Positions 8,919 to 17,463 of a DNA stretch of 64,000 bases are shown in pieces. Within the stretch, counting starts at the first letter, position 1, and every line of letters begins with the position of its first letter. The stretch is from Gammaproteobacteria bacterium (GTDB taxonomy: Bacteria; Pseudomonadota; Gammaproteobacteria; Pseudomonadales; Azotimanducaceae), in NCBI GenBank assembly GCA_026707945.1, contig JAPOVV010000103.1, forward strand, positions 1 through 64,000. Direction: 5' to 3'. The notes under the pieces were generated by a model. The model was not told the origin of the DNA, did no database searches, and was given only the letters and a program-made list of their open reading frames with translations. The position numbers were made by a program, and so were the translations under genes.

Positions 8919-9620
8919 TTAAGTTAGATGATGCGCAACCAGATTCGTAAATGCATGGTCGACTTGGCCGTCTGTTGCTAGATCAGCCTTAGCGTAAAGA
9001 GCGGCGTTATGCGAAATCGGTTGCGGATTCCTAGATTTCAGGTGCGCCTCCGCGACGCGTTCCATCATGATGAACCATACGACCGATTCCCTTGGCGTTT
9101 TGCCAACCGATAGCAAACCGTGGTTTCGCAAGATCAAGCCGCGATTACGTCCGAGCGACTCAGCAATTCGAAAACCACAATCAGTGTCTTGAACCTGCAC
9201 TTCATCGTCGTCGAAGACATCGTGATCGTCAATAAAGATACAGGACTCTTGGGTAATCGCCTCGAATTTGCGAGCCTCTGCGGCAAACGGTGTGCCGAAC
9301 GGCGTGTGCGTGTGCGCGACGCTGTTAAGGTCCGGTCTTTTAGCGAGGATGGGATAGTGAATGTAGAACGCGGGCCAATTCGTCGCGCCTTCACCTTCAA
9401 TAACTTCGCCTTCTGAATTAAGCCGCACGAGTTTCGTCACGCTTGCGTGTTTGAATGGCGTGTTCGCATCGAGTAACCACAATGAATTCTGATCAGCTGG
9501 ATCACGCCCGCTAATGTGTCCGTCTCCTAAATCACCCCAACCAAGTTCAGCGAAAAGCTGATAGCCTAGTGCGATTTCTCTCTTGAGCTGCTGCCGTTTC
9601 GTAGCTAGTTCGTTGGCCAT
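8919..9620 (-). CDS. Class II aldolase/adducin family protein
   Basis: A 233-residue class II aldolase/adducin-fold protein. The zinc ligands are visible as H103 and H105 in HTHTPFG and H167 in RNHGLL, and GWGDLGDGHISGRDP near 27-41 is the phosphate/substrate loop. Family members are fuculose- or ribulose-phosphate aldolases/epimerases and various carboxylate-linked proteins without phosphorylated substrates. The stop of the DegP-like gene's opposite end lies upstream (21-base gap to 9642), so it may be read with it from the minus strand. Substrate unknown. Confidence 0.82.
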   Translation of the reverse strand: MANELATKRQQLKREIALGYQLFAELGWGDLGDGHISGRDPADQNSLWLLDANTPFKHASVTKLVRLNSEGEVIEGEGATNWPAFYIHYPILAKRPDLNSVAHTHTPFGTPFAAEARKFEAITQESCIFIDDHDVFDDDEVQVQDTDCGFRIAESLGRNRGLILRNHGLLSVGKTPRESVVWFIMMERVAEAHLKSRNPQPISHNAALYAKADLATDGQVDHAFTNLVAHHLT

Positions 9621-9641
9621 GAGAATACGATCGAAATTTGG

Positions 9642-10988
9642 TTATCCAATTTGAAGCCGGAATTGTTGCGTCCCTCGCAATACAAGCAAGATCAATGGTC
9701 GACGATCGAGATTGATTGACTGCAGGTCGGAAAGTCTGGAAATACGTTCGCGATTGACCTCAAGAATGATGTCTCCGACCATTAACTGTGTCTCGGTAAC
9801 TCGACCATCAACTGTCGATACGACGACACCCCGGATTCGCCCGTAGTAGGGGTTACTTGCGGGTATATCGTCAACATAGACGCCTTGAACCAATTCATTA
9901 CCTATCTCGAATTCTTGTACTGTTCCCTGGATCTGGTGTTCTTCACCTTTGCGGAACACTTTGAGATCGAATTCTTGACCAACTCTGAGCAGTGCTATTT
10001 TGGTAAGAAGATCTTGCGAATTCGCAATTTCTTTGCCGTCGACTTCGGTGATCACATCGTCGATACGCATGCCAGCTATTTCTGCACCTGAACCGGCGAC
10101 TACCTTCGTAACAACGACTCCATTGATCGTCGGTAAGTCGAGTGCATCTGCGTATTGCCGCGTAATTGGCCGGAATTCAATTCCGAACATACCGCGACTT
10201 ATGTCGCCATACTCAATCAGTTGTTCGGCGATCGCCTTCACCATATTGGATGGAATAGCAAATCCGATTCCACTACTACCACCCGATGGACTAAGGATCG
10301 CCGTATTGATTCCAACGAGATTACCTTCGATATCAATCAATGCTCCACCAGAGTTGCCTCGGTTAATCGATGCGTCGGTTTGAATGAAGTCCTCCACTCC
10401 GGCGATACCAATCTGATTTCGTCCAAGCGCACTGACGATTCCGGATGTCACGGTTTGCCCTATACCGAAAGGGTTGCCGATCGCGATGACGAAATCACCT
10501 ACACGCATCACTTCCGAGTCGCCCAACTTAAGTTCAGTCAGATCGTCAGCGGCAATCCTTAGCACTGCAATATCTGTTGTAGGGTCACTGCCTAGAAATT
10601 CGGCATCGAAAGATCTCTGATCTTGTAGCGTAATGACGATTTTTATAGCCTGCGCAATGACGTGATGGTTGGTGACGACCAATCCTTGCTTAGCGTCGAT
10701 GATCACACCAGATCCTGCGCTTTGAGCTTCGCGGTGATAGCGACGCGGATTCAATTGCCCCCATTCGTCGAACCAGGCGATGCGGTACCCTTGGCGCGTC
10801 GTCACGCTGATGTTGACGACTGCATCCTTCATCCCGTCTATAACGGGGGCGAGGGAAGGTCGCTCTCCGTTCATGAATTCTGGTATATGGGCGAATGAAG
10901 TTGTTGCCAGCAACACGAGAACGATCGCACCGATAGCGCCGATTAACGAATATTTAGATCTAACGTTTTTCAAAGGTCTAGATGACAT
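9642..10988 (-). CDS. DegP/DegS-type (S1C) serine protease with PDZ domains
   Basis: A 448-residue trypsin-like protease of the Do/HtrA family that degrades misfolded envelope proteins. Residues 14-33 are hydrophobic (signal peptide or anchor). The triad is visible: H109 in VTNHHVI, D139 in TTDIAVL, S213 in RGNSGGAL. A first PDZ domain spans about 260-355 (GMFGI, GVVVTKV, AGMRIDDVI) and a second, weaker one about 365-445. Two PDZ domains and overall length point to DegP/DegQ/MucD rather than one-PDZ DegS. Periplasmic location is inferred. The aldolase lies 21 bases downstream. Confidence 0.9.
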   Translation of the reverse strand: MSSRPLKNVRSKYSLIGAIGAIVLVLLATTSFAHIPEFMNGERPSLAPVIDGMKDAVVNISVTTRQGYRIAWFDEWGQLNPRRYHREAQSAGSGVIIDAKQGLVVTNHHVIAQAIKIVITLQDQRSFDAEFLGSDPTTDIAVLRIAADDLTELKLGDSEVMRVGDFVIAIGNPFGIGQTVTSGIVSALGRNQIGIAGVEDFIQTDASINRGNSGGALIDIEGNLVGINTAILSPSGGSSGIGFAIPSNMVKAIAEQLIEYGDISRGMFGIEFRPITRQYADALDLPTINGVVVTKVVAGSGAEIAGMRIDDVITEVDGKEIANSQDLLTKIALLRVGQEFDLKVFRKGEEHQIQGTVQEFEIGNELVQGVYVDDIPASNPYYGRIRGVVVSTVDGRVTETQLMVGDIILEVNRERISRLSDLQSINLDRRPLILLVLRGTQQFRLQIG

Positions 10989-11060
10989 TCTTTAAGCTCG
11001 TCAGTAGGTTTGATTCAGTCATTTACAGCACGCAATTAGATGTTTTTCAGAGGATTAAGT

Positions 11061-11369
11061 TCAGGCTTGAATCTTGCGTTTTGTTTCTACGCTTTCGACC
11101 TTTTCCTGCAATGTCTGTTTCCTGTCGACACGAGTGCCTAATTTGATGGACGTCGTGATGCGTGGCGCTCCCATGTCATGGATTTTCTCATGGCACGTTC
11201 TAATCGCTTTGAAAACGGTATCGTATTCACCCTCGATATTCGTGCCGTATGCATGCAACGTATGAGATAGCTGATGTTCGTCAAGTATGTCTTGGCAAGC
11301 GACGATGTAGCGCGAGACGGACACACCGACGCCCAATGGCACGATGCAAAGATCTACATGTACGTTCAT
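11061..11369 (-). CDS. MTH1187/YkoF-like thiamine-binding protein
   Basis: A 102-residue protein of the DUF77 family (MTH1187/YqgV), small ferredoxin-like alpha-beta proteins that bind thiamine or its pyrimidine part. Family features seen are the start VHVDLCIVPLGVGVSVS, the HAYGTNIEGEYDTVF segment (about 39-53), CHEKIHDMGAPRI (about 59-71) and a basic helical tail. It lies 72 bases upstream of the protease gene on the same strand and downstream of the oxygenase operon. The biochemical role of this family is not firmly settled. Confidence 0.8.
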   Translation of the reverse strand: MNVHVDLCIVPLGVGVSVSRYIVACQDILDEHQLSHTLHAYGTNIEGEYDTVFKAIRTCHEKIHDMGAPRITTSIKLGTRVDRKQTLQEKVESVETKRKIQA

Positions 11370-11502
11370 AGAAGCAAACCGGACCGTGTTCAGAAACAGT
11401 ACAAATCCTACGTTTATAGCTCGTGGAATGCTAGTTTTTCGACATAGGTTGATAGATTGGTCTGCACACCACGGAGAGTATTTAAAAACAATTTAATATC
11501 AA

Positions 11503-12705
11503 TTAGTTAAGATCAATTCCTTTATAACTAAAGAGTTGCCGTGTGGTTCTTCGATAGGCAGCATGTGCACTCCACGACCTGAGCAATTTAAGCATTGGAT
11601 TCTTTAAGTGGTAGACCATGCGATTACGGGCTGATATGTTCTGAACTTGCCGGATTCTCGAAATCCTTGATTCTTCGTACCGAGTCAGGCGTGTGACGAT
11701 CGATCCTGATCTGACGTCGGAGACGCATTTAGCGAGAGCATAAGCGTCTTCTAACGCTAGTGCCGCTCCTTGACCAGCAAACGGCAGTGTCGTATGCCAA
11801 GCATCGCCAACTAGCGCGATGGGATGCTCCGCGTTGCTCCGAACTGGAACTGCTGGAAACTGGTATAGCGGCCAGCGATATAGCGTTTCTTCGGGTACAC
11901 GCTCGAGTAAAAATCTTAGTAAGGGGCTAGGGTCGACTATCGCCTCGGTCAGAAAACTGCGCACGGCTCGTTGGCGATGCATATCGCCGGATGAGGCTAA
12001 ATCACGGGATTCGACTACAAACACACAGTTTAGGACTGGTTCTTCACCTACCGTATAGGTCACAACGTGATAGGCAGGATTCAGCCAAAGCCTTGTGACG
12101 TCTAGTGAGTATCGTTCATCTAATTGGTCCAACGGTATCACCGCACGGTAAGCGAATCCCCCGAAAAGACGCTTTTCAAAGGAATCGTGGGTGTACTTTC
12201 GAATCGTGGAATTAGTACCGTCAGCACCAACGCATACGTCCGTGCGAATATCGCCGGACGATGTATCCAGGATGATGCCCCTGACATCAAGTCTTAGTTT
12301 CTCCACTGAGACACCCGTACGAAATTCGATTCGAGTTTCGTTTTCACATTTTGACGTCAAAACGCGCATCAAGTCAGGGCGATAGATCTGCAAATACGGC
12401 GCGTCAAACGTCTCATCGACGTAGCTGGAAATAGGAAATTGAGCAAGCAATTTGTCGGTTTCGCCGTCTAACCACTCCATTGACGACGGCCTTCGACAAA
12501 GTACAGTGAGATCCTTCTGTAGTCCTAGCTGAATCAGTACTCGTGTCGCGTTTGGGGAGAGTTGGATACCTGCGCCAACGTCGTTCCTATCCGCATATCG
12601 CTCGAGAACGATGGAGTTAATCCCGACATCCGCGAGCGCTAACGCACTCGTTAAACCGCCTATACCGCCACCGACGATGGCGACGGTTGGAAGGCAGTCA
12701 CTCAC
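11503..12705 (-). CDS. FAD-dependent aromatic-type monooxygenase
   Basis: A 400-residue group A flavoprotein monooxygenase related to salicylate and 6-hydroxynicotinate hydroxylases. Visible are the dinucleotide fold VGGGIGGLTSA (11-21), ERYADRNDVGAGI (35-47), the DG motif VGADGTNSTIR (159-169) and the GD motif ALVGDAWHTTLPFAGQG (298-314). Such enzymes hydroxylate a ring or enolic carbon with NAD(P)H and O2. The GTG start lies inside the last codons of the PhyH gene (8-base overlap), so the two are translationally coupled. It is the last gene of a four-gene operon. Substrate unknown. Confidence 0.88.
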   Translation of the reverse strand: MSDCLPTVAIVGGGIGGLTSALALADVGINSIVLERYADRNDVGAGIQLSPNATRVLIQLGLQKDLTVLCRRPSSMEWLDGETDKLLAQFPISSYVDETFDAPYLQIYRPDLMRVLTSKCENETRIEFRTGVSVEKLRLDVRGIILDTSSGDIRTDVCVGADGTNSTIRKYTHDSFEKRLFGGFAYRAVIPLDQLDERYSLDVTRLWLNPAYHVVTYTVGEEPVLNCVFVVESRDLASSGDMHRQRAVRSFLTEAIVDPSPLLRFLLERVPEETLYRWPLYQFPAVPVRSNAEHPIALVGDAWHTTLPFAGQGAALALEDAYALAKCVSDVRSGSIVTRLTRYEESRISRIRQVQNISARNRMVYHLKNPMLKLLRSWSAHAAYRRTTRQLFSYKGIDLN

Positions 12706-13519
12706 ATTTGTTCAGGATAGCTTTTGGATCACCTGCGTTGATGTGCCCAACACCGAATGAGCTTGTCTTCAATCCGAGTATTGCCTGCAGCTCGGGTGAA
12801 AACGACGCGAGTTTAGAACGCGTATGAGCCAACATCAGGTTCTCTTGTTGGCGTTGCGAGCCGGCACAATAGTTGATCGTTAGTGCCCATCGACGTTGAT
12901 CGCTCATGTTTGCGCCACCACCGTGATAGCAGGTTCCAACGACGAAGCAGACACTTCCGGCTGGCATTTCCGCCTGGATACATTCGAAGTGCTGGTCCGC
13001 TCCGGTCGGATCTATTTTTCGTGCAGCGTTTCGGTCAAGTTTCTCGTCGGGGTAATGCTCGAGCTTATGACTGTATGGCACCAACCTTGTTGCTCCATTC
13101 TCCTTCGTGAATTCAGAGAGAGCCCACATCGTATTGCAGACTAAGTGTTTGTGCGGTCGTTTCAGGCCATAAAGGGCGTCATCGCAATGGATTCGTTGCG
13201 GAGTCTCCTCCGGATCGATCACTGCGGTTCCCATCGTAGAGAGCAAGCAATCGGAACCAAGTACACCCCGAATGACTTCAAGCACGGGAGGATAGATCGC
13301 AACGCGCTCCCAAACTTTGTTCTTGTTTAGGAGATCGAAATATCGAAGTGTCTTATATCCCGTGAATTCATTTTGAACGATCGATGGAGGTCCGACGCGC
13401 TCCAAGCGACTTATTTCATCCTTAATTTGGTCACAGAAGTCGGCATCAATGACGCTCTCCGCAATGCTGTAACCCTTCTCGTTTATCTCATCGATATGTT
13501 TCGCTGGTTCAAACGACAT
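12698..13519 (-). CDS. Phytanoyl-CoA dioxygenase (PhyH) family protein
   Basis: A 273-residue Fe(II)/2-oxoglutarate oxygenase. The metal triad is visible as H111 and D113 in HCDDALYG and H199 in CYHGGGAN; R209/R210 shortly after could hold 2-oxoglutarate. Family members hydroxylate branched acyl-CoAs, ectoine, halogenated or secondary-metabolite substrates. It lies 30 bases after the LLM gene and overlaps the monooxygenase start by 8 bases. In this operon I infer alpha-hydroxylation or similar oxidation of a branched or terpenoid acid. Confidence 0.88.
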   Translation of the reverse strand: MSFEPAKHIDEINEKGYSIAESVIDADFCDQIKDEISRLERVGPPSIVQNEFTGYKTLRYFDLLNKNKVWERVAIYPPVLEVIRGVLGSDCLLSTMGTAVIDPEETPQRIHCDDALYGLKRPHKHLVCNTMWALSEFTKENGATRLVPYSHKLEHYPDEKLDRNAARKIDPTGADQHFECIQAEMPAGSVCFVVGTCYHGGGANMSDQRRWALTINYCAGSQRQQENLMLAHTRSKLASFSPELQAILGLKTSSFGVGHINAGDPKAILNKCE

Positions 13520-13549
13520 GGAAGCTAATCCTCTTCGACGTATGCATCT

Positions 13550-14527
13550 CTATGCCACTCGTGGCATAACTTCATCTACGAATTTCACGAAAGTCGCGTG
13601 ACTTAGTGGTGCGGCGAGCAAATAGTCTAGCGAATTTGTTTCCTTAAGTTCAACTAGGCGATCAGCAACTCGTTCGGGCGTACCCCAAATCACCGTATTC
13701 TGGACGTAATCAGTCAATCTTCGCACATCAGACTGCGATTGAGTTGATTTAGCTCGGCCTTGATTGAAGTAACTGCCGAACATCCACTGAGAGCCATTGC
13801 GAGCGATCTGCTCCGCCTGTTCCTCATGGTCTGCGATGGCTAACAGACGTGCCATCGGCGTTATCGTGTTGGAGCTATGCCCATTCTTCGCCAACGTGTC
13901 GAGGTAAAACTGGTACTTACTCCCCAGTTCCTCGCATGACGCATGGGGGTCCATGAGGATGGCGTACCCTTTCTCGCCAGCCCACTCGATGGCATCTCGG
14001 GACGACGTAGCAATCCAAAATGGCATTGGATCTTGCAACGGTTTTGGGAGTACCTCGACATCGCTAAACTGATTGAACTGTCCTTCGAAACTGAATTTTT
14101 CGCATTGCCATGCTTGAAGTACGATCTCGACGTGTTCATGGAATCTCTCCGCGGACTCTTCGATACCCACACCGAAAATCTCCATCTCTTTTCTATCGAA
14201 ACCGCGCCCCGCACCCCAGTTGATTCGTCCCTGTGTAAGGTGGTCAAGAAGTGCAACTTCCTCAGCTAACCTGAGTGGGTGGTAGAAAGCCGCTAAGCTG
14301 ACGGCCGTACCGATTCTTAGATTCTTCGTTATTCCCGCTACGTGTGCTGCCATGACGTGGACGGATGGGCACACGCTGTAAGTAGAGAAATGGTGTTCCG
14401 CTAGCCATACCGCGTCGAATCCAGTTTGATCCATGACTTTGATACGGTCAAGTGCACGGTCGTATACGGTCGACAACTCGCCCCGGCGGTTCGGCCAAGA
14501 GAAGAACTGAAGCACACCAAATTGCAT
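13550..14527 (-). CDS. LLM-class flavin-dependent oxidoreductase (bacterial luciferase-like)
   Basis: A 325-residue luciferase-like protein. It opens MQFGVLQFFSWPNRRGE and has DAVWLAEHHFSTYSV near 38-52, the LRIGTAVSLAAFYHPLRLAEE block (about 70-90), GRINWGAGRGFDRKE (about 100-114) and a C-terminal GTPERVADRLVEL. The AEHHF motif is typical of the flavin-using alkanal monooxygenase branch. It sits between the CaiB/BaiF gene (12 bases upstream) and the PhyH gene (30 bases downstream). Likely a monooxygenase step of the operon's pathway with FMNH2 supplied by a reductase elsewhere. Confidence 0.87.
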   Translation of the reverse strand: MQFGVLQFFSWPNRRGELSTVYDRALDRIKVMDQTGFDAVWLAEHHFSTYSVCPSVHVMAAHVAGITKNLRIGTAVSLAAFYHPLRLAEEVALLDHLTQGRINWGAGRGFDRKEMEIFGVGIEESAERFHEHVEIVLQAWQCEKFSFEGQFNQFSDVEVLPKPLQDPMPFWIATSSRDAIEWAGEKGYAILMDPHASCEELGSKYQFYLDTLAKNGHSSNTITPMARLLAIADHEEQAEQIARNGSQWMFGSYFNQGRAKSTQSQSDVRRLTDYVQNTVIWGTPERVADRLVELKETNSLDYLLAAPLSHATFVKFVDEVMPRVA

Positions 14528-14539
14528 GATCGAAGGCGT

Positions 14540-15820
14540 TTACCGTGAAATCGGTTGCTGTTCGGTGTAAACGACTCCATTCGCGATCAATGACTCAATC
14601 TCATCTGCTGATCGTTTCAGATGCTTCGATAGGACTTCGATACTGTCAGCGCCTACATCAGGTGCCCGCTGAGGGTTAACTTTCACCTCATCACCGATCG
14701 CAATAGGCGACATGACGGTGCGAGGGTAGTCATCGCTTGTTGGCTCAGCATTTACCACAATGTCATTCGCCAACGCTTGCTCGTCGTTGACGACTTCAGC
14801 CATGGGCTTGACATGACTGTGTGTGATCTCATGTTCGACCAGCTTTGGTAGTAGCTCCTCAAGGTTGAGCTCGCTAATACGGGCTTGCGTCATGTCAATG
14901 AGTTCGTAACGATGAGCGATGATCTCGCTTATCGAGCTAAATCGCGGATCTTCCAACCATTCTTCACGATCCAGTGCACGTGCGATCGACGGCCATTCTC
15001 TAGCGGCATTCACGATAGAAAACAATACGAACGCACCGTCTCGAGTTTCATATACCGAGCTGAATGGGTTGCGTAGACCGGTCGCCTGTTTCCTTGCGCC
15101 AATATCCATACCAGCAATGACGCCTTGTAATGCCATGCCGTTGGACCATATTCCATTTGCGAGTAAGGAAGTCGAGACATACGATCCTTTTCCGGTTCGT
15201 TCACGTTTGTAGAGCGCACACGCAATCGCACTAAACAGGGACATCGATGTCGCGTGGTCGCCCATTCCCGGGGCTGACGTTACCGGCTTTACGTCCTTGT
15301 CACGAACGAATTCCATGAGTCCTGAACTTGCCCACCACGCGGTCGCATCAAATGACCTTCTTTCTACGTCGGGTCCTTTCGTGCCAAAACCTGTAACGTG
15401 CGCATAAATCAGACGTGGATTGATTTCCGCGAGGCGCTCGTATTCATATTGATATCGCGTGATGTGCTCTCCGATGAAATTCGTGACGAATACGTCCGCG
15501 TTCGAAACAAGGTCGTGTACTAGCTGAATTCCCTCATCACGTTTTAGGTCGATCGCGATGCTCTTCTTATTGCGGGAAGTGAGTAACCAGTTGTAATCGA
15601 TGCCATAAGAACCTTTCAGTGTTCTATACCGGTCGCCTTCAGGCGGTTCGATCTTGATGACAGTCGCGCCGAAGTCGCCTAAAACAGTCGCCGCTCCGGG
15701 TCCTGCAAGAAAAGTTGCAGCGTCGATTACTAACAAGTCTTCAAATAAACGCTCGATGACTCGATCTCCGTTCCTGACATGAGCTATGTTGTGCAAGCAC
15801 TGGTACAAGCTGCCCTGCAC
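14540..15820 (-). CDS. CaiB/BaiF family III CoA-transferase
   Basis: A 426-residue CoA-transferase heading the oxygenase operon. Family marks are FEDLLVIDAATFLAGPGAATVLGDFGATVIKIEPP in its N-terminal fold (about 26-60), NKKSIAIDLK (84-93), D188 at the catalytic position in GMGDHATS, and ERTGKGSYV (207-215). The GTG at 15818-15820 is chosen because AAAGGTGAG lies about 10 bases upstream and no later ATG or GTG precedes the conserved fold; it gives about 20 extra residues. The divergent acyl-CoA ligase begins 92 bases away, so the two may share a control region and provide alternative ways to make a CoA thioester. Confidence 0.87.
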   Translation of the reverse strand: MQGSLYQCLHNIAHVRNGDRVIERLFEDLLVIDAATFLAGPGAATVLGDFGATVIKIEPPEGDRYRTLKGSYGIDYNWLLTSRNKKSIAIDLKRDEGIQLVHDLVSNADVFVTNFIGEHITRYQYEYERLAEINPRLIYAHVTGFGTKGPDVERRSFDATAWWASSGLMEFVRDKDVKPVTSAPGMGDHATSMSLFSAIACALYKRERTGKGSYVSTSLLANGIWSNGMALQGVIAGMDIGARKQATGLRNPFSSVYETRDGAFVLFSIVNAAREWPSIARALDREEWLEDPRFSSISEIIAHRYELIDMTQARISELNLEELLPKLVEHEITHSHVKPMAEVVNDEQALANDIVVNAEPTSDDYPRTVMSPIAIGDEVKVNPQRAPDVGADSIEVLSKHLKRSADEIESLIANGVVYTEQQPISR

Positions 15821-15912
15821 GCATCGTGGTGCTCACCTTTATTCTGGGTGTGTAATTTTCGCCTCAGTGCTCTGCTTATCCTATCCGCATTCACGGCAAC
15901 TAGGGAATATGG

Positions 15913-17463
15913 ATGTACCCTGGCTATTGGGCAGCTAGTTGCCCTGATAAAGACGCAGCGATATTAACCTCAACACGCGAAACTGTTACGTACGCTCAGC
16001 TCGACGCACGCTCTAATCAATACGCCCACTATTTGTTTGAGAACGGCTTGCGACGTGGTGATCACATTTCTGTATTTATGGAAAACAACCTTAGGTTTTT
16101 TGAGGTTGTTTGGGCAGCGCTTCGCTCAGGTCTGTATGTAACGACGATCAACCGCTATCTCACCGCTGAAGAAGTCGCATACATCGTCGAAGACAGTTCG
16201 ACTAAGTCACTCGTGTCGACGGTGCAGTTGAATGATGTGGCTGAATCGTTAGCGCCTCTGATTCCTGATTGCACACATCGGCTAATGGTTGGTGGGGAGG
16301 CAAGTGGTTGGGAAAACTATGAGTCCGCGATCAGCGATATGCCGATGACGCCGCTCGCCGAACAATGGATCGGCGGCGCGATGCTCTACAGTTCAGGAAC
16401 AACAGGGCGCCCAAAAGGGATCATCCGACCGTTGCCGGAACTACAACTGACGCAGCTACCTGAACCTGGTGAAGCGCCGTCAGGTCCATACGGATTCGGT
16501 CAAGACACGATTTACCTGTCGCCTGCTCCTTTGTATCACTCAGCGCCATTCGCTTTCACGACCAATATTCAGCGTCAAGGCGGTACCGCCGTGGTGATGC
16601 CCCGATTTGATGCGCTTGACGCATTACGCTGTATTGAGGAGTTTGAGGTATCGCACAGTCAATGGGTACCTACTATGTTCGTACGGATGCTCAAGCTCAC
16701 GGAGCAAGAGCGGTTGCAGCATGACCTGTCGTCTCACCGAGTTGCAATCCATGCCGCAGCGCCGTGTCCGGTTGATGTCAAGCGCCGAATGATTGAATGG
16801 TGGGGACCGATCATCGAAGAGTACTACGCAGGAACGGAAGGGAATGGTTCGACGCGTATCGGCAGTTTGGAATGGCTAGAGCACCCGGGTTCGGTTGGAA
16901 AAGCAGCGTCGGGACATATTCACATCTGCGATGAGGAGGGCGTCGAGCTTCCCACTGGTGAAGCAGGCATCGTCTACTTCGAGCAAGAACGAATGACGTA
17001 TTCGTATCACAACGCACCAGAAAAAACACGTGAAGCGCGACACCCAGAGCATCCGAACTGGAGCGCATTGGGAGACGTTGGCTATCTAGATGAAGATGAA
17101 TATCTCTTCCTAACGGATCGAAAATCTTTCATGATTGTGTCTGGTGGTGTGAACATCTATCCGCAGGAGATCGAAAATGCACTCATCCTGCATCGAGCAG
17201 TATTGGATATCGCTGTATTCGGCGTCCCGAATGAGGATTTCGGTGAAGAGGTGAAAGCAGTGATCCAAGTCGCGGATGGCATTGACGAGAGCGACGAATT
17301 GAAGGAAGAGATAATCGAATTCGCTCGCACGAAACTTGCACATTACATGGTGCCAAGATCGATCGACTACATCGATGAGATGCCACGACTTCCGACCGGA
17401 AAACTATATAAGCGGTTGCTACGTGATCGATACTGGGGACGGCACGATACGCGAATCATCTAA
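15913..17463 (+). CDS. Class I AMP-dependent acyl-CoA synthetase (FadD-like)
   Basis: A 516-residue adenylate-forming ligase that activates a carboxylic acid with ATP and CoA. Motifs: P-loop [11 protein letters not shown] (159-169), YYAGTEG (304-310), GDVGYLD (387-393), the hinge [11 protein letters not shown] (402-412) and the C-terminal catalytic lysine K497 in PTGKLYK. A purine-rich GGGA lies 7 bases before the ATG. It is divergent from the CaiB/BaiF-LLM-PhyH-FAD operon, suggesting that it activates that operon's substrate. Its 3' end overlaps the most likely uvrB start by about 40 bases. Confidence 0.92.
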   Translation: MYPGYWAASCPDKDAAILTSTRETVTYAQLDARSNQYAHYLFENGLRRGDHISVFMENNLRFFEVVWAALRSGLYVTTINRYLTAEEVAYIVEDSSTKSLVSTVQLNDVAESLAPLIPDCTHRLMVGGEASGWENYESAISDMPMTPLAEQWIGGAMLYSSGTTGRPKGIIRPLPELQLTQLPEPGEAPSGPYGFGQDTIYLSPAPLYHSAPFAFTTNIQRQGGTAVVMPRFDALDALRCIEEFEVSHSQWVPTMFVRMLKLTEQERLQHDLSSHRVAIHAAAPCPVDVKRRMIEWWGPIIEEYYAGTEGNGSTRIGSLEWLEHPGSVGKAASGHIHICDEEGVELPTGEAGIVYFEQERMTYSYHNAPEKTREARHPEHPNWSALGDVGYLDEDEYLFLTDRKSFMIVSGGVNIYPQEIENALILHRAVLDIAVFGVPNEDFGEEVKAVIQVADGIDESDELKEEIIEFARTKLAHYMVPRSIDYIDEMPRLPTGKLYKRLLRDRYWGRHDTRII

